Positions 18,892 to 27,554 of a DNA stretch of 64,000 nt are shown here, in pieces. Position numbers and translations under genes: made by a program. Position 1 is the stretch's first letter. Each line of letters begins with the position of its first letter. The notes under the pieces were generated by a model, which had not been told where the DNA came from, ran no database searches, and was given only the letters and a program-made list of their open reading frames with translations. Origin of the DNA: Streptomyces diastatochromogenes (lineage in GTDB: Bacteria; Actinomycetota; Actinomycetes; Streptomycetales; Streptomycetaceae); the NCBI GenBank assembly GCA_026913215.1, contig JAPTYK010000001.1, forward strand, positions 6,386,001-6,450,000, read 5' to 3'.

Positions 18892-20010
18892 ATGACCCCC
18901 GCACGCCCGGCCGCACCGCCGTCCGCCGCCCCTCCGCCTGCCGTCCTGGCTGCCCGTCGACGGCTACGTCCTCGCGCTGCTCGGCACGGTCGCCCTCGCC
19001 GCGCTGCTCCCCGCCTCCGGGGCCGCCGCGCGGATCGCGGAAGGCGCGTCGACCGGGGCCGTCGCCCTGCTCTTCCTCCTCTACGGGGCCCGGCTCTCCA
19101 CCCGCGAGGCCCTCGACGGCCTCAAGCACTGGCGGCTCCACCTCACCGTCCTCGGCTGCACCTTCCTGCTCTTCCCGCTCCTCGGCCTCGCCGCGCGCGG
19201 CCTCGTGCCCGGGGTCCTCACCCCCAGCTCTACAGCGGTTTCCTCTTCCTCTGCCTGGTGCCGTCCACCATCCAGTCCTCCATCGCCTTCACCTCGATCG
19301 CCCGGGGCAATGTGTCCGCAGCGATCTGCGCCGGCTCGTTCTCCTCGCTCGCCGGCATCGTCCTCACCCCGCTGCTCGCGGCGCTGCTCCTCGGCAACAG
19401 CGCCGGCGGCCTCTCCGCCGACGCGCTGGTGAAGATCGTGCTCCAGCTCCTCGTGCCGTTCCTGGCCGGGCAGTTCCTGAGCCGCTGGGCGAGCAAGAGG
19501 GGCCGCGCGCAGCCCCTCGGGCAGGGCGGCGGTGGGCGACCGGAGGGCGGCTTCCTCGTCCGCCACAAGAAGGTCCTCGGATACGTCGACCGGGGCTCGA
19601 TCCTCCTCGTCGTCTACACCGCCTTCAGCCAGGGCATGGTCGCCGGCATCTGGCACCTCGTGACCCCCGCCCGGCTCGGCGCGCTGCTCGCCGTCGAGGC
19701 CGTGCTCCTCGCGGTGATGCTGGCCCTGACCTGGTACGGGGCCCGGCGCCTCGGCTTCGACCGGGGCGACCGGATCGCCATACAGTTCGCGGGCTCCAAG
19801 AAGAGCCTCGCGGCCGGGCTGCCGATGGCGAGCGTCCTCTTCGGCCCGCAGGCCTCCCTCGCCGTGCTCCCGCTGATGCTCTTCCACCAGATGCAGCTGA
19901 TGGTCTGCGCGGTCCTCGCGAAGCGTCGTTCGAAGGACCCGGAGGAAGCCGCGGCGGCCGTCCCCGCGCCCGTACGGGCCCCCGAGGTGCCGGCGGCGGG
20001 AACCCGATGA
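18892..20010 (+). CDS. Bile acid:sodium symporter-like (SBF/YfeH-type) carrier (two compensating frameshifts)
   Basis: 373 codons, about 10 membrane helices. The SBF-like family (PF13593 type) is recognisable from SGFLFLCLVPSTIQSSIAFT and the last helices (RIAIQFAGSKKSLAAGLPMA). Codons from about 18945 to 19225 are out of frame: the correct reading there is VDGYVLALLGTVALAALLPA followed by ALLFLLYGARLSTREALDGL. ATG 18892 has AGGAG upstream. The substrate is unknown; relatives move organic anions with Na+. The LysR gene is divergent. Confidence 0.85.
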   Translation: MTPARPAAPPSAAPPPAVLAARRRLRPRAARHGRPRRAAPRLRGRRADRGRRVDRGRRPALPPLRGPALHPRGPRRPQALAAPPHRPRLHLPALPAPRPRRARPRARGPHPQLYSGFLFLCLVPSTIQSSIAFTSIARGNVSAAICAGSFSSLAGIVLTPLLAALLLGNSAGGLSADALVKIVLQLLVPFLAGQFLSRWASKRGRAQPLGQGGGGRPEGGFLVRHKKVLGYVDRGSILLVVYTAFSQGMVAGIWHLVTPARLGALLAVEAVLLAVMLALTWYGARRLGFDRGDRIAIQFAGSKKSLAAGLPMASVLFGPQASLAVLPLMLFHQMQLMVCAVLAKRRSKDPEEAAAAVPAPVRAPEVPAAGTR

Positions 20011-20035
20011 TCATCCGGGCCGCTACGGTGCTCCC

Positions 20036-20555
20036 ATGCCCGCACTCGATCCCGGCAGCACCGCGCTCGTCCTCGTCGACCTGATGGAACGCATCGTCGC
20101 GCTGCCCTCGCCCCCGCCCCGGCACCGACGTCCTCGCCGCCTCCGCCCGGCTCGCCGACACCTTCAGGGCCGCCGGCGCGCCCGTCGTCCACATCCGTGT
20201 CGAGCGGCCGAACGTCGCCGCCCAGCCGCCCGGCAGCGAACTCGTCCCCGACCTCGTCGGGGACGGCGACCCCGTCGTCGTCAAGCGCACCATCGGCGGC
20301 TTCCAGGACACCGGACTGCACGAGCTGCTCGCCGGACTCGGCGCCACCACCCTCGTCCTCGGCGGCATCGCCACCAACCTCGGCGTCGAGTCCACCGCCC
20401 GCGCCGCCTGCGACCTGGGCTACGAGCTCGTCTTCGCCGAGGACGCCATGGCCGCGCTCACCGCGGACGAGCACCGCGCCTCCGTCGACCTGGACTTCCC
20501 GCGCCTCGGCACGGTCGCCCCCGTCTCCGCGATCACCCTGGACGGCCCCGAGTGA
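20036..20555 (+). CDS. Isochorismatase-like cysteine hydrolase family protein lacking the Cys (frameshifted)
   Basis: About 172 residues of the isochorismatase fold: STALVLVDLMERIVALP (catalytic-type Asp), PVVVKRTIGGFQDTGLHELL (Lys) and VLGGIATNLGVESTARAACD. At the position where family nucleophilic cysteine is found (CxxCVESTAR-like) this protein has Asn-Leu-Gly, so it may not be a hydrolase of the usual mechanism. A break lies near 20110 in a CCCCCGCCCC run. The start is six bases after TACGGT (leaderless). It overlaps the next gene by 4 bases (GTGA). Confidence 0.75.
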
Positions 20556-20933
20556 CCCGCGTGCCGATACGGTACGGGGCCCGCCCTGCTCCCTCGTCGT
20601 CTGCCGGGGCTGCTGCTGCGGAGACCCCCGCAAGAACCCCGGCATGGACCACGCCGGACAGCTCACCCGCCTCCGCGAGGCCGCCGCGGCCTCCGGCGGC
20701 CGGCTGCTCGTCCGCACCAGCGACTGCCTCGGCCCCTGCGCCCAGGCGAACGTCCTCGTGGTCCAGCCGTCCACCGAAGGGCGGCGCAGGGAGGCAGGGC
20801 CGCCTGGATCGGTTGGAGCGCCGACGAGGACTGCCTCGACGAGGTCCTCGCCTGGACGGCCGCCGGCGGCCCCGGCGTCGTGCCGCCCCCGGCCACCCTC
20901 GCACTCCAGATGATCGACCCGCCGAAGAACTAG
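20552..20933 (+). CDS. Thioredoxin-like [2Fe-2S] ferredoxin (frameshifted)
   Basis: About 126 residues. Cys pairs in CSLVVCRGCCCGDP and VRTSDCLGPCAQANVLVV match the cluster-binding pattern of thioredoxin-like [2Fe-2S] (NuoE/Shethna-like) proteins, and the C-terminus reads LQMIDPPKN. Breaks near 20580 and 20800. The GTG start overlaps the TGA of the isochorismatase-like gene, implying translational coupling. It lies just before the convergent fdhD, hinting at a redox or formate dehydrogenase-associated electron carrier, which is inference. Confidence 0.7.
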
Positions 20934-20955
20934 GCCGAGGAGGCAGGCCCGGGAA

Positions 20956-21792
20956 CTAGGGCGCCTCCACATCGATCCGGTGCTCGCCCGCGTACACGTT
21001 CATGTTCGGTCCGCGCAGGAAGCCGACCAGCGTCAGGCCCGTCTCGGCCGCCAGGTCCACGGCGAGCGAGGACGGCGCGGACACCGCGGCGAGCACCGGG
21101 ATCCCCGCCATCACGGCCTTCTGCGCCAGCTCGAACGAGGCCCGCCCCGACACGAGCAGCACCGCCCGCTCCAGCGGAAGGAGGCCCTCCCGCAGCGCCC
21201 GGCCGACCAGCTTGTCCACGGCGTTGTGCCGGCCCACGTCCTCCCGTACGTCGAGCAGTTCGCCGTCCTCCGTGAACAGCGCCGCCGCGTGCAGGCCGCC
21301 GGTCGAGTCGAAGACCCGCTGGGCGGCCCGCAGCCGCTCCGGGAGCTCGGACAGCAGCTCGGGGGCGAGGCGGACCGGGGGAGCGTCGGCGATCGGGAAG
21401 CGGGCGGTGGTGCGGACGGCGTCCAGGCTGGCCTTGCCGCACAGCCCGCACGAGGACGTCGTGTAGACGTTCCGTTCGAGGGTGATGTCCGGGACCCTCA
21501 CTTCGGGGGCCAGCTGCACGTCCACCACGTTGTACGTGTTCCGGCCGTCCTCCGTGGCGCCCGCGCAGTACACGATGTTCCGCACGTCCGAGGCCGCCGC
21601 GAGGACCCCCTCGCTCACCAGGAAGCCGGCCGCGAGCGCGAAGTCGTCGCCCGGCGTGCGCATGGTGATCGCGATCGGCCGTCCGTTCAGCCGGATCTCC
21701 AGCGGCTCCTCCGCCACCAGGGTGTCGGGCCGGGTGGTGACGGCACCGCCCCGGATCCGCACGACACGCCGGCGCTCGGTGACCCGTCCCAT
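20956..21792 (-). CDS. fdhD: Formate dehydrogenase accessory sulfurtransferase FdhD
   Basis: Intact, 278 residues from the ATG at 21792 (MGRVTERRRVVRIRGGAV). FdhD transfers sulfur from a cysteine desulfurase to the molybdenum cofactor of formate dehydrogenase. The catalytic CxxC lies in VYTTSSCGLCGKASLDAV (about residue 115), and FDSTGGLHAAALF, DVREDVGRHNAVDKLVG and RASFELAQKAVMAGIPVL are family signature blocks. No formate dehydrogenase gene is in the window. An upstream in-frame extension to 21906 is rejected because it has no family similarity. Confidence 0.95.
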   Translation of the reverse strand: MGRVTERRRVVRIRGGAVTTRPDTLVAEEPLEIRLNGRPIAITMRTPGDDFALAAGFLVSEGVLAAASDVRNIVYCAGATEDGRNTYNVVDVQLAPEVRVPDITLERNVYTTSSCGLCGKASLDAVRTTARFPIADAPPVRLAPELLSELPERLRAAQRVFDSTGGLHAAALFTEDGELLDVREDVGRHNAVDKLVGRALREGLLPLERAVLLVSGRASFELAQKAVMAGIPVLAAVSAPSSLAVDLAAETGLTLVGFLRGPNMNVYAGEHRIDVEAP

Positions 21793-21953
21793 CGTGACCG
21801 CACTCGATTCTCTCCGCAGGAAAGGCCGGGAAGGCCCTGACCGCCCCATTCTCCGCCACGCCCCCGCCACCGCACCCACACCGGTCCGCACCTGGCCCGT
21901 TGTCACGGTCGGCCAAGCGATACGGGGAATGTTGGTGGTTTACGTCACCTGTT

Positions 21954-21963
21954 ACTGATCAGT
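21954..21963. promoter_or_regulatory. Palindrome upstream of fabH-like gene
   Basis: The perfect palindrome ACTGATCAGT lies about 60 bases before the FabH start, within the fdhD/fabH divergent spacer. It could be a regulator site. Short palindromes arise by chance, so this is tentative. Confidence 0.3.
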
Positions 21964-22022
21964 CGCTGGCAAGACTGGGTGACCACCCTGCCGGACGAAC
22001 AACCACCTAGGGGGTCCCGGGA

Positions 22023-22967
22023 ATGACGGGCACTCGCATTGCCGCGCTCGGGCACTACCAGCCCGCCAAGGTGCTGACCAACCACGACCTGGCCGAGCTG
22101 GTCGACACGAGCGACGAGTGGATCCTCAGCCGGGTCGGCATCCGCACCCGGCACGTCGCCGGGCCCGACGAGCCCGTCGACGAACTCGCCGCCCACGCGG
22201 CCGGCAAGGCCCTCGCCGCCGCCGGCCTCACCGCCGGCGACGTCGACCTCGTCCTCGTCGCCACCTCCACCGCGATCGACCGCTCGCCCAACACGGCCGC
22301 CCGCGTCGCCGCCCGCCTCGGCATGGGCTCGCCCGCCACCATGGACCTCAACGTGGTCTGCGCCGGCTTCACCCACGCCCTGGCCACCGCCGACCACGCC
22401 GTCCGGGCCGGGGCCGCCCGCCGCGCCCTCGTCATCGGCGCCGACAAGATGACCGAGATCACCGACTGGACCGACCGCACCACCTGCGTCCTCACCGGCG
22501 ACGGCGCGGGCGCCGCGATCGTCGAGGCCACCGAGACGGACACCGGCGCGATCGGCCCGGTCCTGTGGGGCTCCGTCCCCGAGATGGGCCACGCCGTCCG
22601 CATCGAGGGCACCCCGCCCCGCTTCGCCCAGGAGGGCCAGTCCGTCTACCGCTGGGCCACCCAGCAGCTGCCCGCCCTCGCCCGGCAGGCCTGCGAGCGC
22701 TCCGGCATCGCCCCCGAGGACCTCGCGGGCGTCGTCCTGCACCAGGCCAACCTGCGGATCATCGAGCCGCTCGCCGCGAAGATCGGCGCCGTCAACGCGG
22801 TCGTCGCCCGGGACGTCGTCGACTCCGGCAACACCTCCGCCGCCTCCATCCCGCTGGCCCTGTCCAAGCTGGTCGAACGCGGCGAACTGCCCTCCGGCGC
22901 CCCGGTCCTGCTCTTCGGCTTCGGCGGCAACCTCTCGTACGCGGGCCAGGTCGTCCGCGTCCCCTAG
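22023..22967 (+). CDS. Beta-ketoacyl-ACP synthase III (KAS III)
   Basis: Intact 314-residue thiolase-fold enzyme condensing acyl-CoA with malonyl-ACP. The catalytic triad is clear: Cys in MDLNVVCAGFTHALA (about residue 113), His in GVVLHQANLRIIEPLA and Asn in VDSGNTSAASIPLAL. The C-terminal GFGGNLSYAGQVVR is canonical. It stands alone, away from fabD/acpP/fabF, so it is more likely an additional FabH-like priming enzyme than the housekeeping copy. A GGGG element lies before ATG 22023. Confidence 0.93.
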   Translation: MTGTRIAALGHYQPAKVLTNHDLAELVDTSDEWILSRVGIRTRHVAGPDEPVDELAAHAAGKALAAAGLTAGDVDLVLVATSTAIDRSPNTAARVAARLGMGSPATMDLNVVCAGFTHALATADHAVRAGAARRALVIGADKMTEITDWTDRTTCVLTGDGAGAAIVEATETDTGAIGPVLWGSVPEMGHAVRIEGTPPRFAQEGQSVYRWATQQLPALARQACERSGIAPEDLAGVVLHQANLRIIEPLAAKIGAVNAVVARDVVDSGNTSAASIPLALSKLVERGELPSGAPVLLFGFGGNLSYAGQVVRVP

Positions 22968-23099
22968 GGCATGCCCCGTTCGGCGGAGCCCGGTGGCGGC
23001 GGGCCGGGGGCGGACCTAGCTTCGATCGCGGTGGGGTCGTCCCCTTCCGGAGGCGGAATCGCTCCGCGTCCGAGCCCCCGCCCGATCTGGAGGACCGCC

Positions 23100-23649
23100 A
23101 TGCGCGCGATACGTGCCGCTTCCGTCGCCCTGCTCAGCGCCCTCGCCGTGGTGTCGGTCGCGCCCCTGGCCCTGGCCGCCGAAGGCAACAACGGCAATGG
23201 CAACGGCAACAACAACATCACGTCGTTCGGCTTCTCCGTCACCCCCACGACGATCACCCCGGCGGCACCGTCACCTCACGTCCGACGGCTGCGAGGTGCC
23301 GTCCGTGACCGTCACCTCCACCGTGTTCGAGACCGTGACCCTCAACGAGGGCCGCTCGGCCACGGCGACCGTGGACGTCGACGCCAAGGCCGGCAGCCAG
23401 GTCGAGATCACCTTCGACTGCAAGGGCGAGCGGGGTACCACCCCGCTGACCATCGTCCAGGGCGGCGGCGACACCGGCACGCACACCGGAGCCCACAAGG
23501 GCGTGAAGGCCGGCTACGGAACCACCGCCTCCGGCACGGCCGCGGAGGGGATCGGCACGACCGAAGCGGTCACGGGCGTCCTGCTCGTCGCCGGAGCGCT
23601 CGGCGCCGCCGTCGTGCTCACCCGCCGCCGCGCCGGCGGCCGCACCTGA
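23100..23649 (+). CDS. Secreted, C-terminally membrane-anchored protein (frameshifted)
   Basis: About 183 residues. A cleavable signal peptide (SVALLSALAVVSVAPLALAA) is followed by an Asn/Gly-rich linker, then, after a break near 23265, a beta-rich extracellular domain (EVPSVTVTSTVFETVTLNEG; VDVDAKAGSQVEITFDCKGE). It closes with a helix VTGVLLVAGALGAAVVL and a basic tail RRRAGGRT. That is the architecture of a cell-wall-sorted protein, but no LPxTG/LAxTG motif is visible before the helix. The sortase gene follows 88 bp downstream. GGAGGA precedes ATG 23100. Confidence 0.75.
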
Positions 23650-23737
23650 CGGCCGGGACCGAGGGGCCTGAGACGGCCCTCCGCCCCGGTGTGACGAGGT
23701 CCGGGGCGGAGGGCGCCAGTACGCGAGGAGGGTGGAC

Positions 23738-24416
23738 GTGGGGCCTGCGGACGGCACGGCGGAGGACCCGGCAGCGCGCCGGACGGCACCGGACGGCGCG
23801 GCGCCTGGGGCGTCGTCGCCGTCGTCCTCCTCATCGGGTGCACCTGCTGCGCGGCGGTACGGGCGAGCTCCCGGCCGGCCCGCCGCAGCCCCTCGCCGCG
23901 GCCGCGCCCGACGGCACGCGGGCGGGGTCTTCGCCTTCGCCCCGCGTCCGCCCCCGCCCCGCTGCCCGCCTCGCCCCGGTCCGGGTCCGCGTCCCCGCCG
24001 TCCGCATCGACGCGCCCGTCACCGGCGTCGGACTCGACTCCGAGGGCTGGATCGAGGCCCCGCCGCCCGAGGACGACCGGCTCGCGGGCTGGTTCACCGG
24101 CGCGGTCACCCCCGGCGAGCGCGGCACCGCCGTCGTCGTCGGCCACGTCGACACCCCGAACGGCCGGGCCGTCTTCTACGACCTGGGCGCCCTCGGCAAG
24201 GACACCGCGTCGAGATCGCCCGCCGGGACGGCCGTACCGCCGTCTTCGCCGTCTACGGGGTCGAGGTTGTCCCCAGGAGGGCTTCCCGCCGCGCGGATCT
24301 ACGGCGACTCCGGCTTCCCCGAACTGCGCCTGATCACCTGCGGCGGCACCTTCACCGAGGAGAACGGCTACGCGGCCAACGTGGTGGTCTCGGCCCGCCT
24401 CGTCGAGGTCCGCTGA
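23738..24416 (+). CDS. Class F sortase (frameshifted)
   Basis: About 226 residues. A single N-terminal membrane helix (WGVVAVVLLIGCT) precedes a Pro/Ala linker and the sortase beta-barrel: VRIDAPVTGVGLDSEGWIEA, then catalytic His in TAVVVGHVDTPNGRAVFYDL and catalytic Cys in LRLITCGGTFTEENGYAANV. The ITCGGTF context is characteristic of actinobacterial class F sortases, which attach or assemble surface proteins outside the membrane. GTG 23738 follows GAGGAGGG. Several breaks (23800-23850, 24215, 24285). It is probably co-transcribed with the preceding secreted protein. Confidence 0.85.
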
Positions 24417-24631
24417 CCCGTCCCCGACCTGACGGACTCCCTCCGCCCCATTGGCCTGGACCGCACCCCGGTCGTCAAGGTGGCCTTGACGGAGCCGGCG
24501 TCGGGGGGCGCCTGGCTCCCGCTCACGGGGTCAGCCCACTGACCACGGGAAACGCTGGTGAAAGGCGCCTCAAACCCCTGGTAGAGTTATCTCTGTCGCC
24601 GCGGGGGAAACCCCGAAACGACAATCACCCC
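24417..24631. other. Spacer containing tRNA promoter
   Basis: A non-coding stretch between sortase and tRNA. TAGAGT at about 24583 is a plausible -10 element for the tRNA gene. Nothing else is recognisable. Confidence 0.4.
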
Positions 24632-24719
24632 GTCCGGGTGGCGGAATGGCAGACGCGCTAGCTTGAGGTGCTAGTGCCCTTTATCGGGCGTGGGGGTTCA
24701 AGTCCCCCCTCGGACACCA
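24632..24719 (+). tRNA. tRNA-Leu (anticodon GAG)
   Basis: A class II tRNA of 88 nt including encoded CCA. The acceptor stem GTCCGGG pairs with CTCGGAC (one G-U). The anticodon stem CTAGC/GCTAG flanks loop TTGAGGT, with anticodon GAG at 24665-24667. The long variable arm TGCCCTTTATCGGGCG is typical of leucine tRNA, and the T-loop GGTTCAAGTCC is canonical. Confidence 0.95.
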
Positions 24720-24721
24720 CA

Positions 24722-24758
24722 CGAAGTGCCGGTCGATCTCGTATCGACCGGCACTTCG
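24722..24758. terminator. Perfect 16-bp intrinsic terminator after tRNA-Leu
   Basis: Arms CGAAGTGCCGGTCGAT (24722-24737) and its exact complement (24743-24758) with loop CTCGT, followed by CGTTTT. It ends the tRNA transcript and probably that of the convergent methyltransferase. Confidence 0.9.
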
Positions 24759-24772
24759 CGTTTTCCCGGGCC

Positions 24773-25483
24773 TCAGGCCTTCCGCGCCACCACCAGCCTG
24801 CAGTGCGGGCTGCCGTCCTCCCGGTGGCCCAGGCTGTCGATCGGGACGAGGGAGACGTGGAAGCCCGCCCCTTCCAGCCGGGTGCGGACGTCCGCGAGGC
24901 GGAAGGTGCGGTAGTACATGACGAAGGGCGGGTGCCAGACGGCGTTCCTGAGGCGCATGGCGGCGTCGAAGCCCCAGAGGATCCAGTAGGGGCGGGAGCC
25001 GACCGGGGGCGGGGCCGGGAGGGGGAAGGCGAAGGTGCCGCCCGGACGCAGGGCGGAGTGGACCTGCGCGAAGAGGGTGCGCTGAGCGTCCGGGAGGAAG
25101 TGGCCGAAGGCGCCGAAGCTGACCGCCAGGTCGAAGACCGGGGCGAAGGGCAGGGCGAGGGCGTCGGCGCGGACCAGGTCGGCGGTCGGGTGGGCGTACC
25201 GGGCCCGGGCCAGCATGCCCGTGCTGAAGTCGACGCCCGTGACCCGGCCCGCGCAGACCGAGCGCAGGACGCCGAGCCCGGCGCCGGTGCCGCAGCAGAC
25301 GTCGAGGCCCGAGTCGAAGGGGCCGAGGGTCTCCAGGGTGCGGGTGACCGCGGTCAGGAGACGGTCGGAGGTGCGGAAGGGGGTCGCGTCGAACTTGGCC
25401 GCCAGCAGGTCGTAGCCGTGCTCGACCGAGGAGAGGGCCTGAGTCGTCAGTTCGCGGAGGCTGGGGCCCTGCGGAGTGAACAT
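24773..25483 (-). CDS. Class I SAM-dependent methyltransferase
   Basis: Intact 236-residue enzyme. Motif I SGLDVCCGTGAGLGVLRSV is near residue 58, the acidic residue is in VTGVDFSTGMLARARYA, and the motif post-II region is FDLAVSFGAFGHFLPDAQRT. The C-terminal region (PPFVMYYRTFRLADVRTRLE) probably forms the acceptor pocket; substrate unknown. ATG 25483 follows TAGGCT by seven bases without a Shine-Dalgarno, i.e. leaderless. Confidence 0.9.
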   Translation of the reverse strand: MFTPQGPSLRELTTQALSSVEHGYDLLAAKFDATPFRTSDRLLTAVTRTLETLGPFDSGLDVCCGTGAGLGVLRSVCAGRVTGVDFSTGMLARARYAHPTADLVRADALALPFAPVFDLAVSFGAFGHFLPDAQRTLFAQVHSALRPGGTFAFPLPAPPPVGSRPYWILWGFDAAMRLRNAVWHPPFVMYYRTFRLADVRTRLEGAGFHVSLVPIDSLGHREDGSPHCRLVVARKA

Positions 25484-25510
25484 GGCGCCGAGCCTAGGGC
25501 CCCGGACCCG

Positions 25511-25983
25511 TCAGAGCGAGCTTCCCACCGGAGGCGCAGGCCAGGACGGGGCGATGCCCGTGAGCTGGCAGACGAGGAGGTAGAGGGGATGGGCGGGGTG
25601 TACGGGGAGGTGCCGTCGGGGTGGTGGATGAGGCGCGGACGGCGGTCCGGGATCTCGGCGCCGGGGGCGTAGCAGGCGGGCAGCGGCCAGGCGAGGTCGT
25701 GGTCGGAGCCGGCGGGGACGAGCCACCACCACCAGTCGGAGTCGGCGTAGACGCAGCCCTTGGCGGGGAGCCGCGAGAGGATCTTGAAGCCGAAGCGGGC
25801 GGGGACGCCGACGGCGTCGCAGCCGAGGCCGGTGTGGAGTCCGACGGGGACGGCGAGGCGGGTGGCGCCGAGCTCGCGCGGAAGGGTCTGGCCGCGGTGG
25901 GAGTCGGGTGAGCGTCGCGGGGCCGGTACGGAGGCCTCGGGGGACCTGAGGGCCCGCGGGATGATCCGGATCGACCTCAGCAC
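25511..25983 (-). CDS. Hypothetical protein of the first Scr1 locus (frameshifted)
   Basis: About 157 residues. Begins (GTG) LRSIRIIPRALRSPEASVP; the central part GCVYADSDWWWWLVPAGSDH is unusually Trp-rich and HHPDGTSPYTPPIPLYLLVC completes a compact C-terminus after a break near 25590. No known domain is recognised. The GTG overlaps the TGA of the ATP-binding gene (25977-25979), so the two are translationally coupled. Similar small proteins sit in abaA/whiJ-type loci of Streptomyces. Function unknown. Confidence 0.65.
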
Positions 25984-26432
25984 GGTTCCCCCATGCCGTG
26001 GGCGAGTTCCGCCCAGACGATCTGTGCCGTGCCGTGGCCGGTGCGGTCGGCGCCCCAGGCGGTGCAGAGCGCGTCGACGATGAGGAGCCCGCGGCCGCGT
26101 TCCTCCTCGCCGCAGTCGCGTATCCGTGGTCCGGCGGGCCCGCCCTCGTCCCGGACGGCTATGCGCAGGGTCTCCTCGCCCTCGCGGAGCTCGCAGACGA
26201 CGCGGTCGCTGGCGGTGTGCACGACGGCGTTGGTGACGAGCTCGGAGACGACGAGGGCGACCGTGTCGCGTATCTCGGGGTCGCAGCCCCAGAGGATGAG
26301 GCGCTCCTCCGCGAGCCGGCGGGCGCGGGCGACCGAGGAGGTCAGGGCCGGGAGCTCGAAGGCGAAGCGGCGGACGGGATCGGTGTGCGGCTGTGGGCGC
26401 TGGGCCATGACCCGAGGGGCTGCAGGGCTCAT
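25977..26432 (-). CDS. RsbW-like ATP-binding protein (HATPase_c)
   Basis: About 151 residues of the GHKL ATPase fold found in anti-sigma-factor kinases. The N box is ALVVSELVTNAVVHT (Glu and Asn present), the G1 box AVRDEGGPAGP and the G2 box GRGLLIVDALCTAWG. Two in-frame ATGs are possible, 26432 (MSPAAPRVM) and 26408 (MAQRPQPH). The second begins nearer the conserved fold and may be correct; neither has a strong Shine-Dalgarno. It is divergent from the Scr1-type regulator and forms the usual actinobacterial regulator/ATPase/DUF397 set. Confidence 0.8.
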   Translation of the reverse strand: MSPAAPRVMAQRPQPHTDPVRRFAFELPALTSSVARARRLAEERLILWGCDPEIRDTVALVVSELVTNAVVHTASDRVVCELREGEETLRIAVRDEGGPAGPRIRDCGEEERGRGLLIVDALCTAWGADRTGHGTAQIVWAELAHGMGEPC

Positions 26433-26590
26433 GAGACCTGAGGGCTGCGCGTTACCAGAAGCCACGACCGGTTCCTCACAACAGTGGGCAGGACTGCCGT
26501 ACGGCGCTGTCGCCGTGGCGTGGTGGCGCACGGCGACAACGTGTACTGGTTCACTGGAACACTGTCCTCCTGCGTCGGACACTGGCAAGT

Positions 26591-26615
26591 GGCACTCTGA
26601 AAATTGCAGAGTGCC
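26591..26615. promoter_or_regulatory. Candidate operator of first Scr1 locus
   Basis: Perfect 9-bp inverted repeat GGCACTCTG (26591-26599) / CAGAGTGCC (26607-26615) with spacer AAAATTG. It lies in the 246-bp divergent spacer between the ATP-binding gene and the regulator, about 65 bases before the regulator start. Likely autoregulatory site for the HTH protein; inferred from position. Confidence 0.6.
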
Positions 26616-26678
26616 GTGTTCTCTCTGGACCCGCTTCGTGGCACACTCATCGAAACAGCGCGTCGGGGAGGTCTGAGA

Positions 26679-27554
26679 GTGAGCGAGCCGCGGTCCGCCC
26701 CCACGGTGGGACAGGTCGTCCTCGGAAAGCGTCTGCAGGACCTGCGCGAGCGGGCCGGCATGAAGCGGGAAGAGGCGGCGAAGATCCTGCGGGTGGCCCC
26801 GGCCACCGTCCGGCGGATGGAGACCGCCGAGGTCGCGCTGAAGATTCCGTACGTGCAGCTCCTGTTGAAGGAGTACGGGATCACGGACTCCGAGGCGGAA
26901 GGCTTCGTCGCCCTCGCGGAGGAGGCCAACCTCCCCGGCTGGTGGCAGCGGTTCCACGACGTGCTGCCCGGCTGGTTCTCCATGTACGTCAGCCTGGAGG
27001 GGGCCGCGAGCCTCATCCGGGCGTACGAACCCCAGTTCGTCCCCGGTCTGCTCCAGACCGAGGCGTACGCCCGCGCCATTCTGCGCAGCGGGGCGGTCGG
27101 TGGCGGCAGCGATGCCGGCAGAGACGAGGACACCGAGCGTCATGTAGCCCTGCGGATGGAGCGCCAGTCCCTGCTGACCAGGGACGACGCCCCGAAGTTC
27201 TGGGTGATCATGGACGAGACGGTGTTCCGCCGACCGGTCGGTGACGGGCCCGAAGTGATGCGCGACCAGCTCGACCGGCTGCTCGAAGCGTCCGAGCTGC
27301 CGAACGTCACCCTGCAGATCGCGGAGTTCGCGTCCGGCCACCATCCCGGCACCTACGGACCGTTCGTCCTCTTCCGCTTCGCCATGCCCGAACTCCCGGA
27401 CATGGTCTACAGCGAGTACCTGACCGGCGCCGTCTATCTCGACGCGCGCCCCGAGGTGGCTTCCCACCTCGAGGTCATGGACCGCATGGCGGCGCAGGCC
27501 GCGACTGCACAACGCACGAAGGAGATCCTCCGGGATCTCCGCAAGGAGCTGTGA
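26679..27554 (+). CDS. Scr1-family XRE regulator with DUF5753 domain
   Basis: Intact, 291 residues from GTG 26679 (GGGGAGG seven bases upstream). An N-terminal helix-turn-helix (VVLGKRLQDLRERAGM...EEAAKILRVAPATVRRME, residues about 10-45) is followed by the DUF5753 effector region (GWFSMYVSLEGAASLIRAYE, then FVPGLLQTEAYARAIL). Family members include WhiJ, a developmental regulator, and some are annotated as antitoxin-like partners of DUF397 proteins. The DUF397 gene follows with no gap, and an RsbW-like gene is divergent. Confidence 0.9.
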   Translation: MSEPRSAPTVGQVVLGKRLQDLRERAGMKREEAAKILRVAPATVRRMETAEVALKIPYVQLLLKEYGITDSEAEGFVALAEEANLPGWWQRFHDVLPGWFSMYVSLEGAASLIRAYEPQFVPGLLQTEAYARAILRSGAVGGGSDAGRDEDTERHVALRMERQSLLTRDDAPKFWVIMDETVFRRPVGDGPEVMRDQLDRLLEASELPNVTLQIAEFASGHHPGTYGPFVLFRFAMPELPDMVYSEYLTGAVYLDARPEVASHLEVMDRMAAQAATAQRTKEILRDLRKEL

